64,000 nt of DNA. Source: DASRDS01 sp035570055. Lineage in GTDB: Bacteria; Gemmatimonadota; Gemmatimonadetes; Gemmatimonadales; Gemmatimonadaceae. The notes under the pieces were generated by a model. The model had not been told where the DNA came from. It saw nothing but the letters and a program-made list of their open reading frames with translations, and made no database searches. Shown here in pieces: positions 41,919 through 50,387 of the stretch. Location: the NCBI GenBank assembly GCA_035570055.1, contig DATMLM010000085.1:1-64000 (forward strand), in the 5' to 3' direction. Numbering within the stretch: position 1 is the first letter of the stretch; each line of letters opens with the position of its first letter. The position numbers were made by a program, and so were the translations under genes.

Positions 41919-42410
41919 GTGGACAAACCGGATCTCCGTTGCGTACTCGAGCAACACCATGCGGCGAGTTTTGGTTGGGCGCTGGCGTGCTGTGGACGGG
42001 ACCGCGAGGAGGCCGAGGACGTCCTGCAGGCGAGCTATCTCAAGATCTTGGAGGGCCGGGCGCGGTTCGACGGGCGATCGAGCGTGAAGACGTGGTTGTT
42101 CGGCGTCATTCGCCGGACGGCCGCCGAAGAGCGGCGGCGACGGCTCTTCCGACGGCGGATGCACGACTCGCATGCGGCGCAGGCGCCGCTCACGGATTCG
42201 GGTGACGCCGCGCTCGGCGATGACCCACTCGTCACCGCACTGGCGTTGTTGGCACCGAGGCAGCGGGAGGTATTGCATCTCGTGTTCTATCAGGGACTGA
42301 CGATCGAGGATGCGGCGGCAGTCATGCGCGTATCGGTGGGCACGGCGCGCACGCATTACGAGCGCGGGAAGCAGCGGTTGCGCAGGCATCTTCGTCACGA
42401 CGTGCCGTGA
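41919..42410 (+). CDS. ECF-type RNA polymerase sigma factor
   Basis: 163 residues from GTG 41919; the GTG at 41880 would give 13 more residues and lies at a TATAAAAT (41886-41893) that looks like a -10 box, so I favour the later start. Region 2 is DREEAEDVLQASYLKILEG and FDGRSSVKTWLFGVIRRTA; region 4 is LAPRQREVLHLVFYQGLTIE with VSVGTARTHYERGKQRL. It overlaps the membrane protein gene (TGATG), the standard place for an anti-sigma factor. Confidence 0.88.
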   Translation: MDKPDLRCVLEQHHAASFGWALACCGRDREEAEDVLQASYLKILEGRARFDGRSSVKTWLFGVIRRTAAEERRRRLFRRRMHDSHAAQAPLTDSGDAALGDDPLVTALALLAPRQREVLHLVFYQGLTIEDAAAVMRVSVGTARTHYERGKQRLRRHLRHDVP

Positions 42411-42742
42411 TGCACAGTGATCGCGATCTCACGCGGCGATTCGACGCGGTGCGCCGCGCCGACCGGGCGGCCACGCCGGATTTCGGCGCGCTCGTTCGCC
42501 GGCCTGCGATGCGGCGGCGGCCAATCGCGTTTCGCGCGGTGCTCGTTGCGGCGACAGTCCTGCTCGCGATCGGGGGCGTCGGGCTCGCGAGGCGGCGGAC
42601 GCGCGACGAGATCCCATCTGTTCTGACGTGGCGATCGCCAACCGGCGCGCTGCTGCGGACGCCCGGGCAGGGGCTGTTACGCGACATCCCAACGCTACGG
42701 TCGTCGCTGCTGGGCGACCGGTCTCATTCTGGAGATCGATGA
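42410..42742 (+). CDS. Putative anti-sigma factor (small membrane protein)
   Basis: 110 residues. A basic N-terminus (RRFDAVRRADRAATPDFGAL), one membrane helix (FRAVLVAATVLLAIGGVGLA) and about 50 residues outside. The N-terminus lacks the HxxxCxxC zinc motif of ZAS-type anti-sigmas. The role is proposed from the ECF-to-next-gene overlap and single helix; I see no sequence proof. Confidence 0.6.
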   Translation: MHSDRDLTRRFDAVRRADRAATPDFGALVRRPAMRRRPIAFRAVLVAATVLLAIGGVGLARRRTRDEIPSVLTWRSPTGALLRTPGQGLLRDIPTLRSSLLGDRSHSGDR

Positions 42743-43350
42743 TGCGATTCAAGTATGCGGTCACCACACTCGCGCTGATTGCCGCCACGGAGGCGCTCGC
42801 GCAACAGCCCGCACCGAAACCCTACATAGTTCTGTATGGCGTGCAATCCGATTCGGTGGCGACGCAGTGCAATGGATCCGAGCCGATGGTCGTCACGCCG
42901 CTCGGCTGCCGGCCGATCTCGGAGCAATCCGCGCCGGACCCTAAGTGTAGGGAACCGTCGTCTGGGGACGATCCATTGGGCGCTTATTTCTTTTCTCCCG
43001 AGCTCATCATGACCCACCAAAGCGAGCTCGGGTTGCAGGACTCACAACGGGCCGCGATGACGAGCGAGATCCAGAAGGCGCAGGCGCGGTTTGTCGAGCT
43101 CCAATGGAAGATGAGCGCTGAGACGGAGCGCTTAAGGACACTCCTCGGCCCACCGGTCGTGGACGAGGCAAAGGTGCTGGAGCAGATCGACCGCACACTC
43201 GCCGTGGAGCGCGAGATCAAGCGGATTCAGGTTACGCTACTCGTTCGCATCAAGAACACGCTCACACCGTCGCAACAGGCGAAGCTCGCCGAGTTGCGCG
43301 ACACGAATCCCGCCAAGCAGACCCATTTCAGGCTTGGCAACATTTTCTAG
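42739..43350 (+). CDS. Spy/CpxP-like periplasmic protein (LTxxQ type)
   Basis: 203 residues with GGAG 4 bases before ATG 42739. Signal peptide with ATEALAQ; then a helical domain (ELGLQDSQRAAMTSEIQKA; VELQWKMSAETERLRTLLG) and the LTxxQ-like motif NTLTPSQQAKLAELRD. This fits Spy/CpxP/ZraP-type metal or stress sensors of the periplasm. The ECF / small membrane protein / Spy-like order suggests an envelope-stress or metal circuit. Confidence 0.75.
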   Translation: MMRFKYAVTTLALIAATEALAQQPAPKPYIVLYGVQSDSVATQCNGSEPMVVTPLGCRPISEQSAPDPKCREPSSGDDPLGAYFFSPELIMTHQSELGLQDSQRAAMTSEIQKAQARFVELQWKMSAETERLRTLLGPPVVDEAKVLEQIDRTLAVEREIKRIQVTLLVRIKNTLTPSQQAKLAELRDTNPAKQTHFRLGNIF

Positions 43351-43358
43351 CCTTACAA

Positions 43359-43463
43359 TCAGTTCGGAATCTTCCCGCCACCGGGCGTCGAGTCCGGCTT
43401 CGGGCTCGGCAGAGGGGATGAAGGCGCTTGCGGGTTCGGCGTCGGATTCGCTGGCGTTTTCAT
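43359..43463 (-). CDS. 34-residue Pro-rich ORF coupled to the DsbA-like gene
   Basis: ATG 43461-43463 overlaps the stop of the DsbA-like gene (ATGA), so it would be translated by coupling. Reads MKTPANPTPNPQAPSSPLPS then PKPDSTPGGGKIPN. One third proline, no known motif. Too short for routine annotation; its placement argues that it may be real, composition alone does not. Confidence 0.4.
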   Translation of the reverse strand: MKTPANPTPNPQAPSSPLPSPKPDSTPGGGKIPN

Positions 43464-43987
43464 TGTGCGGTCACCCCCTGTATCGCGTGCGAAAGCGTGT
43501 CGTAATCGAACGGACCATCGTGCCGCTCACCGTTGATAAAGAACGTCGGTGTGCCATTGACCCCGCTCCGCACGCCGCCGGTAAAGTCGGAGTCAACCCG
43601 ATTCCTGTACTGGCCGTCGGCCAGCGACTGACGGAGTGCCGCCGCGTCGAGTCCGAGCTTCTTGGCGAGCTCGAGATAGAGCGGGCCGCCTAACTGCTCC
43701 TGGTTCTCGAACAAGAGATCGTGCATCTCCCAGAACTTTCCGTGCGCCCCGGCGAACTCAGCGGTCTCGGCGGCCGACTCCGCGTGTGGATGCGCTTCGC
43801 GCAACGGAAAATTTCGGAACACGAAGCGGAGCGTCTTCCCGAAATGCTTCTGCACCCGCTTGACGATCGGGTACGCTTGCCCGCAGTACGGGCACTGGTA
43901 GTCCCCGTACTCGACCAATGTGATCGGAGCGTCGTCCGGTCCCTGCACGTGGTCCTTGGGCGTCACCGCTACTCTGAGCTCGGCCAT
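43460..43987 (-). CDS. DsbA-family thioredoxin-like protein, cytoplasmic
   Basis: 175 residues, AGGAGAAGG before the ATG. Active-site CPYC (EYGDYQCPYCGQAYPIV), then the DsbA helical insertion and cis-Pro region NGTPTFFING. No signal peptide, so it is likely cytoplasmic, like FrnE/DsbA-type dithiol enzymes. It follows the peroxiredoxin gene by 11 bases, so a thiol-peroxide team is likely. Confidence 0.9.
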   Translation of the reverse strand: MAELRVAVTPKDHVQGPDDAPITLVEYGDYQCPYCGQAYPIVKRVQKHFGKTLRFVFRNFPLREAHPHAESAAETAEFAGAHGKFWEMHDLLFENQEQLGGPLYLELAKKLGLDAAALRQSLADGQYRNRVDSDFTGGVRSGVNGTPTFFINGERHDGPFDYDTLSHAIQGVTAQ

Positions 43988-43998
43988 ATAGCCTTCTC

Positions 43999-44466
43999 CT
44001 ATTTAGGCAAAGCGTCCAGCGCGTCGAGTATGCCGTCCGCGCCAGGATTGACATCTATCGCCGAGCAGTAGCTCCAGGCAATGGTGCCGGCCTTGTCGAT
44101 CACGAAGAGCGCGCGGTCCGAAATGCCATCCGATGCCCGGTAGGCACCGTAGCTGCGAGAGACCGCGCCCTTGGGCTCGAAGTCCGACAGCAGCGGAAAA
44201 TGCAGGTGACGAGCGTCCGCAAAAGCACGGTGGCACCAGACGCCATCCACCGACAGTCCCAGCAACTTCGCCCCGTATCGTTGGAATTCCGGCAGAACCT
44301 CGTTGTAAAGCGCCATCTGATCGCCGCACACCGGACTCCAATCGGCCGGATAAAAAGCCAAGATCACTGGCTGGCCGCGTAAGTCGCGAAGCGAGAGCTT
44401 CTGGTCGGGAGACACCGGCAGCGTGAAATCGGGTGCGGATGTACCCGCAGGCAGCACATTGGACAT
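43999..44466 (-). CDS. Peroxiredoxin (AhpC/TSA type)
   Basis: 155 residues. SAPDFTLPVSPDQKLSLRDL, then the peroxidatic region YPADWSPVCGDQ (P-x3-[ST]-x2-C) and FPLLSDFEPKGAVSRSYGAY. A second Cys lies in SYCSAID. It reduces peroxides using thiol electrons; the DsbA-like protein of the same operon could supply them (inference). Confidence 0.92.
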   Translation of the reverse strand: MSNVLPAGTSAPDFTLPVSPDQKLSLRDLRGQPVILAFYPADWSPVCGDQMALYNEVLPEFQRYGAKLLGLSVDGVWCHRAFADARHLHFPLLSDFEPKGAVSRSYGAYRASDGISDRALFVIDKAGTIAWSYCSAIDVNPGADGILDALDALPK

Positions 44467-44552
44467 ACGGCAATGTACCTAGAGTGAGCGAACGACGCGG
44501 CGCACTCAAGTGTTCGTTTCTCGCGCCGACGGTCGCGACTAGCTTATCGCGC

Positions 44553-45038
44553 ATGTCACATATGACGCGAGCTCTCCTCGCCGTGGCGACTCTCGCCGCG
44601 GTCGCCCCCGTGGCGCGGGCGCAGTCCGATGAGCGGGCGGTGAAGGCCGTCCTCGGCAAAATGTTCGATGGGATGCGCTCTCGCGATAGCGCGATGATGC
44701 GGTCGACGATGGTCCCGTCGACGATGCTCGATCGCGTGTCCGCGACGGGGACGCTGGGCGAACCGATCGTCATGAATGCGTTCATCGATCGCGTCGCCGC
44801 CGGGACCGGCCCGGGTGGCGACGAGCAGATCAAGGACCCGAAGATCCAGATCGACGGCCCGATGGCGTCCGTGTGGACGTACTACACGTTCACTCCTGGC
44901 GGCAAGACCGCCATCGATCACTGCGGCGTCGATGCCTTCCTGCTCAGGAAAGGACCGGACGGGTGGAAGATTTTTCACATCTCCGACACGTCACGGAACG
45001 ACGGCTGTACCCCGATCAGTACTAAAGCTCATAGTTGA
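44553..45038 (+). CDS. Secreted NTF2-like (DUF4440-type) protein
   Basis: 161 residues (another ATG at 44562). Signal MTRALLAVATLAAVAPVARA. Mature part: KAVLGKMFDGMRSRDSAMMR, then KIQIDGPMASVWTYYTFTP and HCGVDAFLLRKGPDGWKIFH, the NTF2-like signature. Ligand unknown. Overlaps the convergent histidine kinase gene by 48 bases. Confidence 0.75.
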   Translation: MSHMTRALLAVATLAAVAPVARAQSDERAVKAVLGKMFDGMRSRDSAMMRSTMVPSTMLDRVSATGTLGEPIVMNAFIDRVAAGTGPGGDEQIKDPKIQIDGPMASVWTYYTFTPGGKTAIDHCGVDAFLLRKGPDGWKIFHISDTSRNDGCTPISTKAHS

Positions 45039-46916
45039 GCCAGCGGCCGGAAGCTCGAACCAGAACGTCGTCAGCACATCGGGTTCGGACTCGACACCGA
45101 TCGACCCGCCGTGGCGCTGAATGAGCGCCTTCGCGATAGCCAAGCCCAACCCGGTACCGCCTCGTGCCCGGTTGTCCGATGCGTCCAATTGCTGGAACGG
45201 GCGGAAGAGGCGGGTGATGTCCTCGGCGGCAATCCCGGGGCCGGGGTTTTCGACGGCAATGCGAAGGCCGTCGGGAGAGGCGGGTACCGTGACCGCGCGC
45301 ACGACGACGGTGGAACCGCGCGGAGTGAACTTGATCGCGTTCGCCACGAGGTTGATCAGCACCTGGGACAGCCGGTCTCGGTCGCCCTGGACGCGGGGAA
45401 GGTCGGGCGCCAAGCGCGGACGGATGGATACGCCGTACTCGACGGCCATCGGTTGCAGCTCGTCGAGCGTCGTCTGGATCACGTCGGCCATCGCGAGCGA
45501 CTCCATGTGGAGCTCGAGCCGGCCAACGCTGATCTTGTCCAGATCCAGCAGATCGTTGATCAGCCGGATCAGCCGATCGCAGTTGCTTCGACCGATCCGA
45601 ACGAGACTGAGCAGCGACGGGCTGAGCTGGCCGTCGACGCCGTGTTCGATGAGGCCCAACGCGCCGCGGATCGATGTCAGCGGCGTGCGCAGCTCGTGCG
45701 AGACGGTGGAAACGAGCTCGTTCTTCAGTTGCTCGATGCGCCGGATCGCGGAGATGTCGCGGATCACCAGGATCTGCGCCCGCGCGCCGTTCCACGTCGC
45801 ATCGTTGATCGTGAGCGAGCCCAGAAACTGGGTCTGGTTGCCGCCGACGCAGTGCACCTCTGACTCACTGTCCGGTGGATTGGCGAGCAGCCCGCGCACG
45901 ACCTCCCGGTCTTCTGGCGCGACGAGGTCGACGACCACGCCAGGCGACTGGCCCGGTTCCGGCGCGACGGCGAACATGCGGCGCCAGGCGCGGTTGGTCT
46001 CGAGCACGACGCCGTCGCGCGTGATGGCAATGCCGTCGGTCGTTGCGTCGGACAGTTGTCGGAATCTCGCCTCGGCCGCGGCCAGGTGTGCGGTCCGCTC
46101 AGCGACGGCGCTCTCCAATTGTGTCTCACGCTCGCGCCGGGCGGCGTCGACCGCGAGACGCTTTCGGCGTCCGCGGTCAATCAGCGCGGCGGTCAGTGTG
46201 GCGCCGAGGACGAGCGCGGCGGCGATCCCCACCAGCGTCGCCATTCCGGCGTCGGCCAGCTGGTAGCGGTCCGTGCGGTCGGCCGTGAGTGACGCGTGGA
46301 AATGCGCGGCCGACATGGCGGTGTAGTGCATGCCGGCGACGGCGAATCCCATCAGCGTCGCGGCGCCCCATTTTCTGAGTGAGGCGACGCTGCGCCTGGC
46401 GTTGGCCGCATCGTCGCGAAATTGGAAGGCGATCCAGAGGGCGGCAAGCGCGACGACCAAGGCGACCGCGATCGACGCCGCGACGCGCCATCCGTCGTAC
46501 TGGATGTAGCCGGAGAGCCGCACGGCGGCCATTCCCGTGTAGTGCATGCCACTGATCGCCGCGCCGAGCGCGACGCCGGCCACCGCCAACCGGCGCGCGC
46601 GCAGTGCGGCGCTGGCGGCGACGGTCAGGGCGAGCCATGATGCCACACAGGCGACCGCGATCGATGCCAGAACCTCTGGGACGTCGTACGCGATCGGGAT
46701 CGGCAATCGCAGCGCGAGCATGCCGATGAAGTGCATGCCCCAGATGCCGACACCCATCGCCAGCGCGCCTGTGGCGAGCCATACCGTGCGGGTGCGCCCC
46801 TCGCCGGCCGACGACACGCGGCCCGTCAGTGTCAGCGCCGTATATGCAGCAAACGTGGCGACCACGAGCGAACCCACGACGAGCAGCGGGTCGTACGTCG
46901 CCGAGAGCGACGGCAT
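44991..46916 (-). CDS. MHYT-domain sensor histidine kinase
   Basis: 641 residues from ATG 46916; the GTG at 46934 would lie inside the -10 box. Seven-helix MHYT sensor at residues ~5-225 with its conserved MHFIGM, MHYTGM and MHYTAM motifs, thought to bind metal and sense a gas such as O2, CO or NO. A coiled segment and PAS-like domain (LSDATTDGIAITRDGVVLET) follow. Then HisKA (VSHELRTPLTSIRGAL; His near 405) and HATPase (LVANAIKFTPRGSTV, ENPGPGIAAEDITRLF, GGTGLGLAIAKALI). No response regulator gene is adjacent, so its partner is elsewhere. Confidence 0.93.
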   Translation of the reverse strand: MPSLSATYDPLLVVGSLVVATFAAYTALTLTGRVSSAGEGRTRTVWLATGALAMGVGIWGMHFIGMLALRLPIPIAYDVPEVLASIAVACVASWLALTVAASAALRARRLAVAGVALGAAISGMHYTGMAAVRLSGYIQYDGWRVAASIAVALVVALAALWIAFQFRDDAANARRSVASLRKWGAATLMGFAVAGMHYTAMSAAHFHASLTADRTDRYQLADAGMATLVGIAAALVLGATLTAALIDRGRRKRLAVDAARRERETQLESAVAERTAHLAAAEARFRQLSDATTDGIAITRDGVVLETNRAWRRMFAVAPEPGQSPGVVVDLVAPEDREVVRGLLANPPDSESEVHCVGGNQTQFLGSLTINDATWNGARAQILVIRDISAIRRIEQLKNELVSTVSHELRTPLTSIRGALGLIEHGVDGQLSPSLLSLVRIGRSNCDRLIRLINDLLDLDKISVGRLELHMESLAMADVIQTTLDELQPMAVEYGVSIRPRLAPDLPRVQGDRDRLSQVLINLVANAIKFTPRGSTVVVRAVTVPASPDGLRIAVENPGPGIAAEDITRLFRPFQQLDASDNRARGGTGLGLAIAKALIQRHGGSIGVESEPDVLTTFWFELPAAGSTMSFSTDRGTAVVP

Positions 46917-46932
46917 TGTGAAAAGGGCCACC

Positions 46933-46960
46933 ACTATACTGCAGACGGCCAGGCCCTCAA
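46933..46960 (-). promoter_or_regulatory. Sigma-70 promoter of the MHYT kinase gene
   Basis: TTGAGG (46955-46960), 16 bases, then TATAGT (46933-46938) on the minus strand. The start would be near 46926, ten bases before the ATG at 46916, which fixes the choice of start codon. Confidence 0.5.
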
Positions 46961-46985
46961 CATGTCACGACGTCAACCCACGACG

Positions 46986-49232
46986 TCAGTACTGGATCTC
47001 GTAGTTGAGCCGCACGCCGCGGCCCGGCTGGGGCACCCACGTCTTGATCACCGAGACCGCGTCGTAGTACCGGCGATTGAAGACGTTGTCCAGGTGCAAG
47101 CTGATGTTGTGCACCACGCCGCCCTGCGGGAATCTGATCCCGGCGCCCAGGTTGTACATGGCGTAGCCGGAGGTGGGTGTGTCGCCGACGCCGAGTCGGG
47201 TCTGGGCGGCGGCGCCGCGCCATTCGATCATGCCCATGTACGTCGCGTCCTGGTACGTCGCGCGCAAGAGACCGCGCCATGGCGGAATGAATGGCAGCGG
47301 CACGTCGAGCTGCGTGTTCGTCGCGTTCACGTAGTCGGTGCTCGCGCGGAGCGCGACGTACTGGACTGGTGAGACGGTGGCCGCGGCCTCGAACCCCCAC
47401 AGTCGCGCATCACTCGATGTGAACTGGCGCACGGGGAACCCCTGGATCGTGTCGCCGGTCAGGAAGCCGTAGATGTAGTGGCTGATAAAATTGGCGTACG
47501 GCGTGAGCTCGAACGTCGCGTTCGCATAACTGCCTTTGAGCGACGCATCGACGCCATATCCTGCCTCGGGGCCAAGCGTCGCGTCGCCGATCGAATAGGT
47601 TCCGCTCGACGCGTCGAGCCCGTTCGCGAAGAGCTCCTGCACGGTCGGCGCCCGGAATGACCGCGCGAGGCTCAGGCTTCCCGTGAGACCCGACCCGAGT
47701 TGCTGGATGGCGCCGATCGACGCGGTGACGGCGTTCGAGAGGCGCGAGACATCGAGCGTTTGGAACGTCGAGTCCTGGGACTGCGAGAACGGGCGCGTCT
47801 GGATCTTGTTGTAGTCGTAGCGAACGCCACCCTGCAAGCGGGTGTGCGGGGCGACCAGGTACTCCTCGTAGGCGTACGCCGCCAAGTCGGTGGTGCGAGA
47901 GTTCGGTCCCAACGGCTGTTGTCCCTCAATGGTCAGGTCCTGGATATCCGTGAAGAGGCCCAGGGTGCCGGACAAGCGGCCGATGTGCGGCTGCTCGAAT
48001 TGCAGGGTTCCGTTGACTTCGACCTTGTGGAAGTGGTTGGCCTGCGGGTCACTGACGCCGGTCGAATCCTCGAGCGTCGGGAATTCCGAGTGGAGGTAAT
48101 CGTCGTACGCGACGTTGACTTTTATCCGGTCGAACAGGCCGCGAAGCTCCACTGTGTTGCGCTGCTGGTGGATCCGCGACGTCGTCGGCGGCACGTTGAG
48201 CCAATTCGCATTGGGAGGGAGACCGGGGATTCCGTAGTCGGTCTCGAAATGCTTGGCCCCGACTCCGATCATCCCGAATGCGCCCGTATACGAATACCCC
48301 GCGCCCTCCTCGGCGCTGCGATCATCGGACTGCGGGATCGTATGCAGCGAAAACGGCATGCCGCTCACCGGATCGGGGTAGATCCCCGCCGGGATGCCGA
48401 TATTGGTCGCGTGGAGCCCGCCCGCCGAGAAGCGGAATGCGGACCCGCCGGACGTATAGACCGTGTTCGTATAGCCGGCATACTCGCTGCTCACGCTATT
48501 GGCCTCGAGCGCGGCCGTGCCCGACAATGGATGATCGGATGGCATCGGAACGGTGTTGGTGATCACGTTCACGATCCCGCCGATCGTGCTGGAACCGTAG
48601 AGGATCGTCGCCGGTCCGCGAACGACGTCGATCTGCGCAATGCTCAGGGCATCGATCGGCGTGGCATGCGCCGGGTCGAAGGTCGCGATGTCGCCCATGC
48701 GGAGCCCGTTCTCGAGTACGAGCACCTCGTTGTCGCCGAGCCCGCGCAAAATGGGGCGGGCGGCGGACGAGCCGTTCCATCGGGCATTCACGCCCGGGAG
48801 ATCGGAGATCTTCTCGGCGAAATTCGACCCCGGGCTGTTGTCGAGATCGACCTGTGATTTGGACTCGGTCGGCTGGTACTCCTCGTCGCTCGGGCGAGGG
48901 ATCGGGGACGCCGAGACGACGATCTCTTTGAGCGGGATCGCCGAGGGAATGAGCTTGAACGAGAGTGACGCGGTCGATTCCCCAAGGTGCACGGTGTCCG
49001 TTGCGGCCAGGTATCCGGTCACGCCGACGTAGACCCGATACGTTCCGCGCGGTACGTCGGAGAACCGGAACTCGCCCTTTGAGCCCGTGCGGTCCGTCCG
49101 GTCGAGCTCCAGGAGGCGGACGGTGGCGCCGACGACCGGCGAGCCGCCTGAGGTAACGGTTCCTTGGATCGTTTGGGCTGCGGACGTGGTAGTTACCAGT
49201 AGGAACGCCGCCAGCCATCGCGTGATAGCCAT
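46986..49232 (-). CDS. TonB-dependent outer-membrane receptor
   Basis: 748 residues from ATG 49232 (signal MAITRWLAAFLLVTTTSAAQ). A carboxypeptidase-regulatory-like N-terminal domain (residues ~22-105: GSPVVGATVRLLELDRTDRT) precedes a TonB-box-like KEIVVSAS. Plug: NFAEKISDLPGVNARWNG, LRGLGDNEVLVLENGLRMGD, VRGPATILYGSSTIGGIVNV. The 22-strand barrel ends with the aromatic residue EIQY. The segment KHFETDYGIPGLPPNANW recalls ZnuD-like zinc receptors, so a metal substrate is plausible but not shown. The start lies beyond the repeat-rich region at 49270-49309. Confidence 0.9.
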   Translation of the reverse strand: MAITRWLAAFLLVTTTSAAQTIQGTVTSGGSPVVGATVRLLELDRTDRTGSKGEFRFSDVPRGTYRVYVGVTGYLAATDTVHLGESTASLSFKLIPSAIPLKEIVVSASPIPRPSDEEYQPTESKSQVDLDNSPGSNFAEKISDLPGVNARWNGSSAARPILRGLGDNEVLVLENGLRMGDIATFDPAHATPIDALSIAQIDVVRGPATILYGSSTIGGIVNVITNTVPMPSDHPLSGTAALEANSVSSEYAGYTNTVYTSGGSAFRFSAGGLHATNIGIPAGIYPDPVSGMPFSLHTIPQSDDRSAEEGAGYSYTGAFGMIGVGAKHFETDYGIPGLPPNANWLNVPPTTSRIHQQRNTVELRGLFDRIKVNVAYDDYLHSEFPTLEDSTGVSDPQANHFHKVEVNGTLQFEQPHIGRLSGTLGLFTDIQDLTIEGQQPLGPNSRTTDLAAYAYEEYLVAPHTRLQGGVRYDYNKIQTRPFSQSQDSTFQTLDVSRLSNAVTASIGAIQQLGSGLTGSLSLARSFRAPTVQELFANGLDASSGTYSIGDATLGPEAGYGVDASLKGSYANATFELTPYANFISHYIYGFLTGDTIQGFPVRQFTSSDARLWGFEAAATVSPVQYVALRASTDYVNATNTQLDVPLPFIPPWRGLLRATYQDATYMGMIEWRGAAAQTRLGVGDTPTSGYAMYNLGAGIRFPQGGVVHNISLHLDNVFNRRYYDAVSVIKTWVPQPGRGVRLNYEIQY

Positions 49233-49269
49233 TGGCGATAATTTTGCGTTACTTCTGCCAGAGTCGCGA

Positions 49270-49309
49270 GTCCACACGGGTGTGGATATATTGTTGATAA
49301 CGTGTGGAC
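49270..49309. promoter_or_regulatory. Three GTGTGGA-type half-sites upstream of the TonB receptor
   Basis: GTCCACAC (49270-49277) and GTGTGGAC (49302-49309) are perfect inverted arms, and a third copy GTGTGGAT starts at 49280, so CCACACGGGTGTGG (49272-49285) is itself a palindrome. Between them is the AT-rich ATATATTGTTGATAAC. The whole lies between the receptor and the divergent small gene and could be an operator for a metal-dependent repressor; the regulator is unknown. Confidence 0.4.
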
Positions 49310-49322
49310 GCAGGAGCAGCAT

Positions 49323-49514
49323 ATGTGGTACGCCCCGGTAGGTCGGTTTACGATGAAGGAAGAAGGGGACTGGCTCCGTCTTCGGACCGAGGACGGCACG
49401 GAGCAGGACGTGCTCCGGCGGCCCGGAGAAGTCAGGGAGGAGTGGCAGGCGCGGGCGTTATCGGCCCTCGAGCGGTTTGTGAACCATCCACGCCATCCCC
49501 AACGCGCCGCGTAA
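49323..49514 (+). CDS. Small protein of unknown function
   Basis: 63 residues from ATG 49323 with GGAG 7 bases upstream (GTG/ATG further up lack this). Strand-rich start (MWYAPVGRFTMKEEGDWLRL), then a charged helix (VREEWQARALSALERFVNH). No family recognised. Followed three bases later by an NAD(P)-binding protein gene, so it belongs to that operon. Confidence 0.6.
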   Translation: MWYAPVGRFTMKEEGDWLRLRTEDGTEQDVLRRPGEVREEWQARALSALERFVNHPRHPQRAA

Positions 49515-49517
49515 CTT

Positions 49518-50387
49518 GTGATCGCCGTCCTCGGCGCGACCGGTAAGATCGGCCGCGCGACCTTGAGCAGGCTCCGGCAGCAGCGCGTGCCGGTGCGGGC
49601 CGTCGTGCGCGAAACCGCGAAAGCGACAGACCTGGGCTCGGGGGTCGACATAGCGGTGGCCGACCTGGCCGATACGCGTGCGGTTCGTGTGGCTATCGAT
49701 GGCGCGGAAACCGTACAGGTCATCTGTCCGACGAACCCGCGGGCGGCCAACGCCAGCGGCGAGATGGTGCGCATGATCGAGTCGATCTGCGCGGCGCTCG
49801 AGCACACCGAGCCGGATTACGTCGTCGCGATTTCCGACTACGGCGCCGATGTGCCACAGGGGACGGGCATCACCATGCTCTTTCGGTTCCTGGAAGAGCG
49901 CTTGCGGCGTGTACGGGCCGACGTGACGTTCGTGCGGTCGGCGGAGCATATGCAGAACTGGGCACGGCAGGTGCCCACTGCGCTCAAAACGGGCACGCTG
50001 GCGACGCTCCACCATCCCGTGACCAAGCAATTTCCCACCGTCTCGGCCTCCGACGTGGGACTCGTCGCGGCCGATCTCTTGTTGGAGCCGGCGACCCGGG
50101 TTGTGTATGTCGAGGGTCCCCGACGGTACAGCGCACAGGATGTGGCCGAGGCGATCGGCGTGCAGGTGACGGAGCTGCCGCAAGCGGAATGGGTGCCGAC
50201 CTTGACGCGTGGCGGGATCAGTCAGAGTTACGCCGAGCTCGTCGCCGAGTTGTTCGTGGCGCACAACTCTGGGCGCATTGACGTCGAGGATGGCGTCACG
50301 GATGTGCGTCGTGGTACGACAGAGCTGCGCGACGTACTACGTGAAATCGCCGATCAGCGTGTTGAAGCCGTGACGCAGGTGGGCTAA
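49518..50387 (+). CDS. NmrA-like NAD(P)-binding protein
   Basis: 289 residues from GTG 49518. IAVLGATGKIGRATLSRLRQ is the Rossmann dinucleotide motif of NmrA/SDR-atypical proteins, then VVAISDYGADVPQGTGITML and VEGPRRYSAQDVAEAIG. Possible NAD(P)H-dependent reductase or redox sensor. The 3' end overlaps the convergent ATP-grasp gene by 51 bases. Confidence 0.85.
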   Translation: MIAVLGATGKIGRATLSRLRQQRVPVRAVVRETAKATDLGSGVDIAVADLADTRAVRVAIDGAETVQVICPTNPRAANASGEMVRMIESICAALEHTEPDYVVAISDYGADVPQGTGITMLFRFLEERLRRVRADVTFVRSAEHMQNWARQVPTALKTGTLATLHHPVTKQFPTVSASDVGLVAADLLLEPATRVVYVEGPRRYSAQDVAEAIGVQVTELPQAEWVPTLTRGGISQSYAELVAELFVAHNSGRIDVEDGVTDVRRGTTELRDVLREIADQRVEAVTQVG

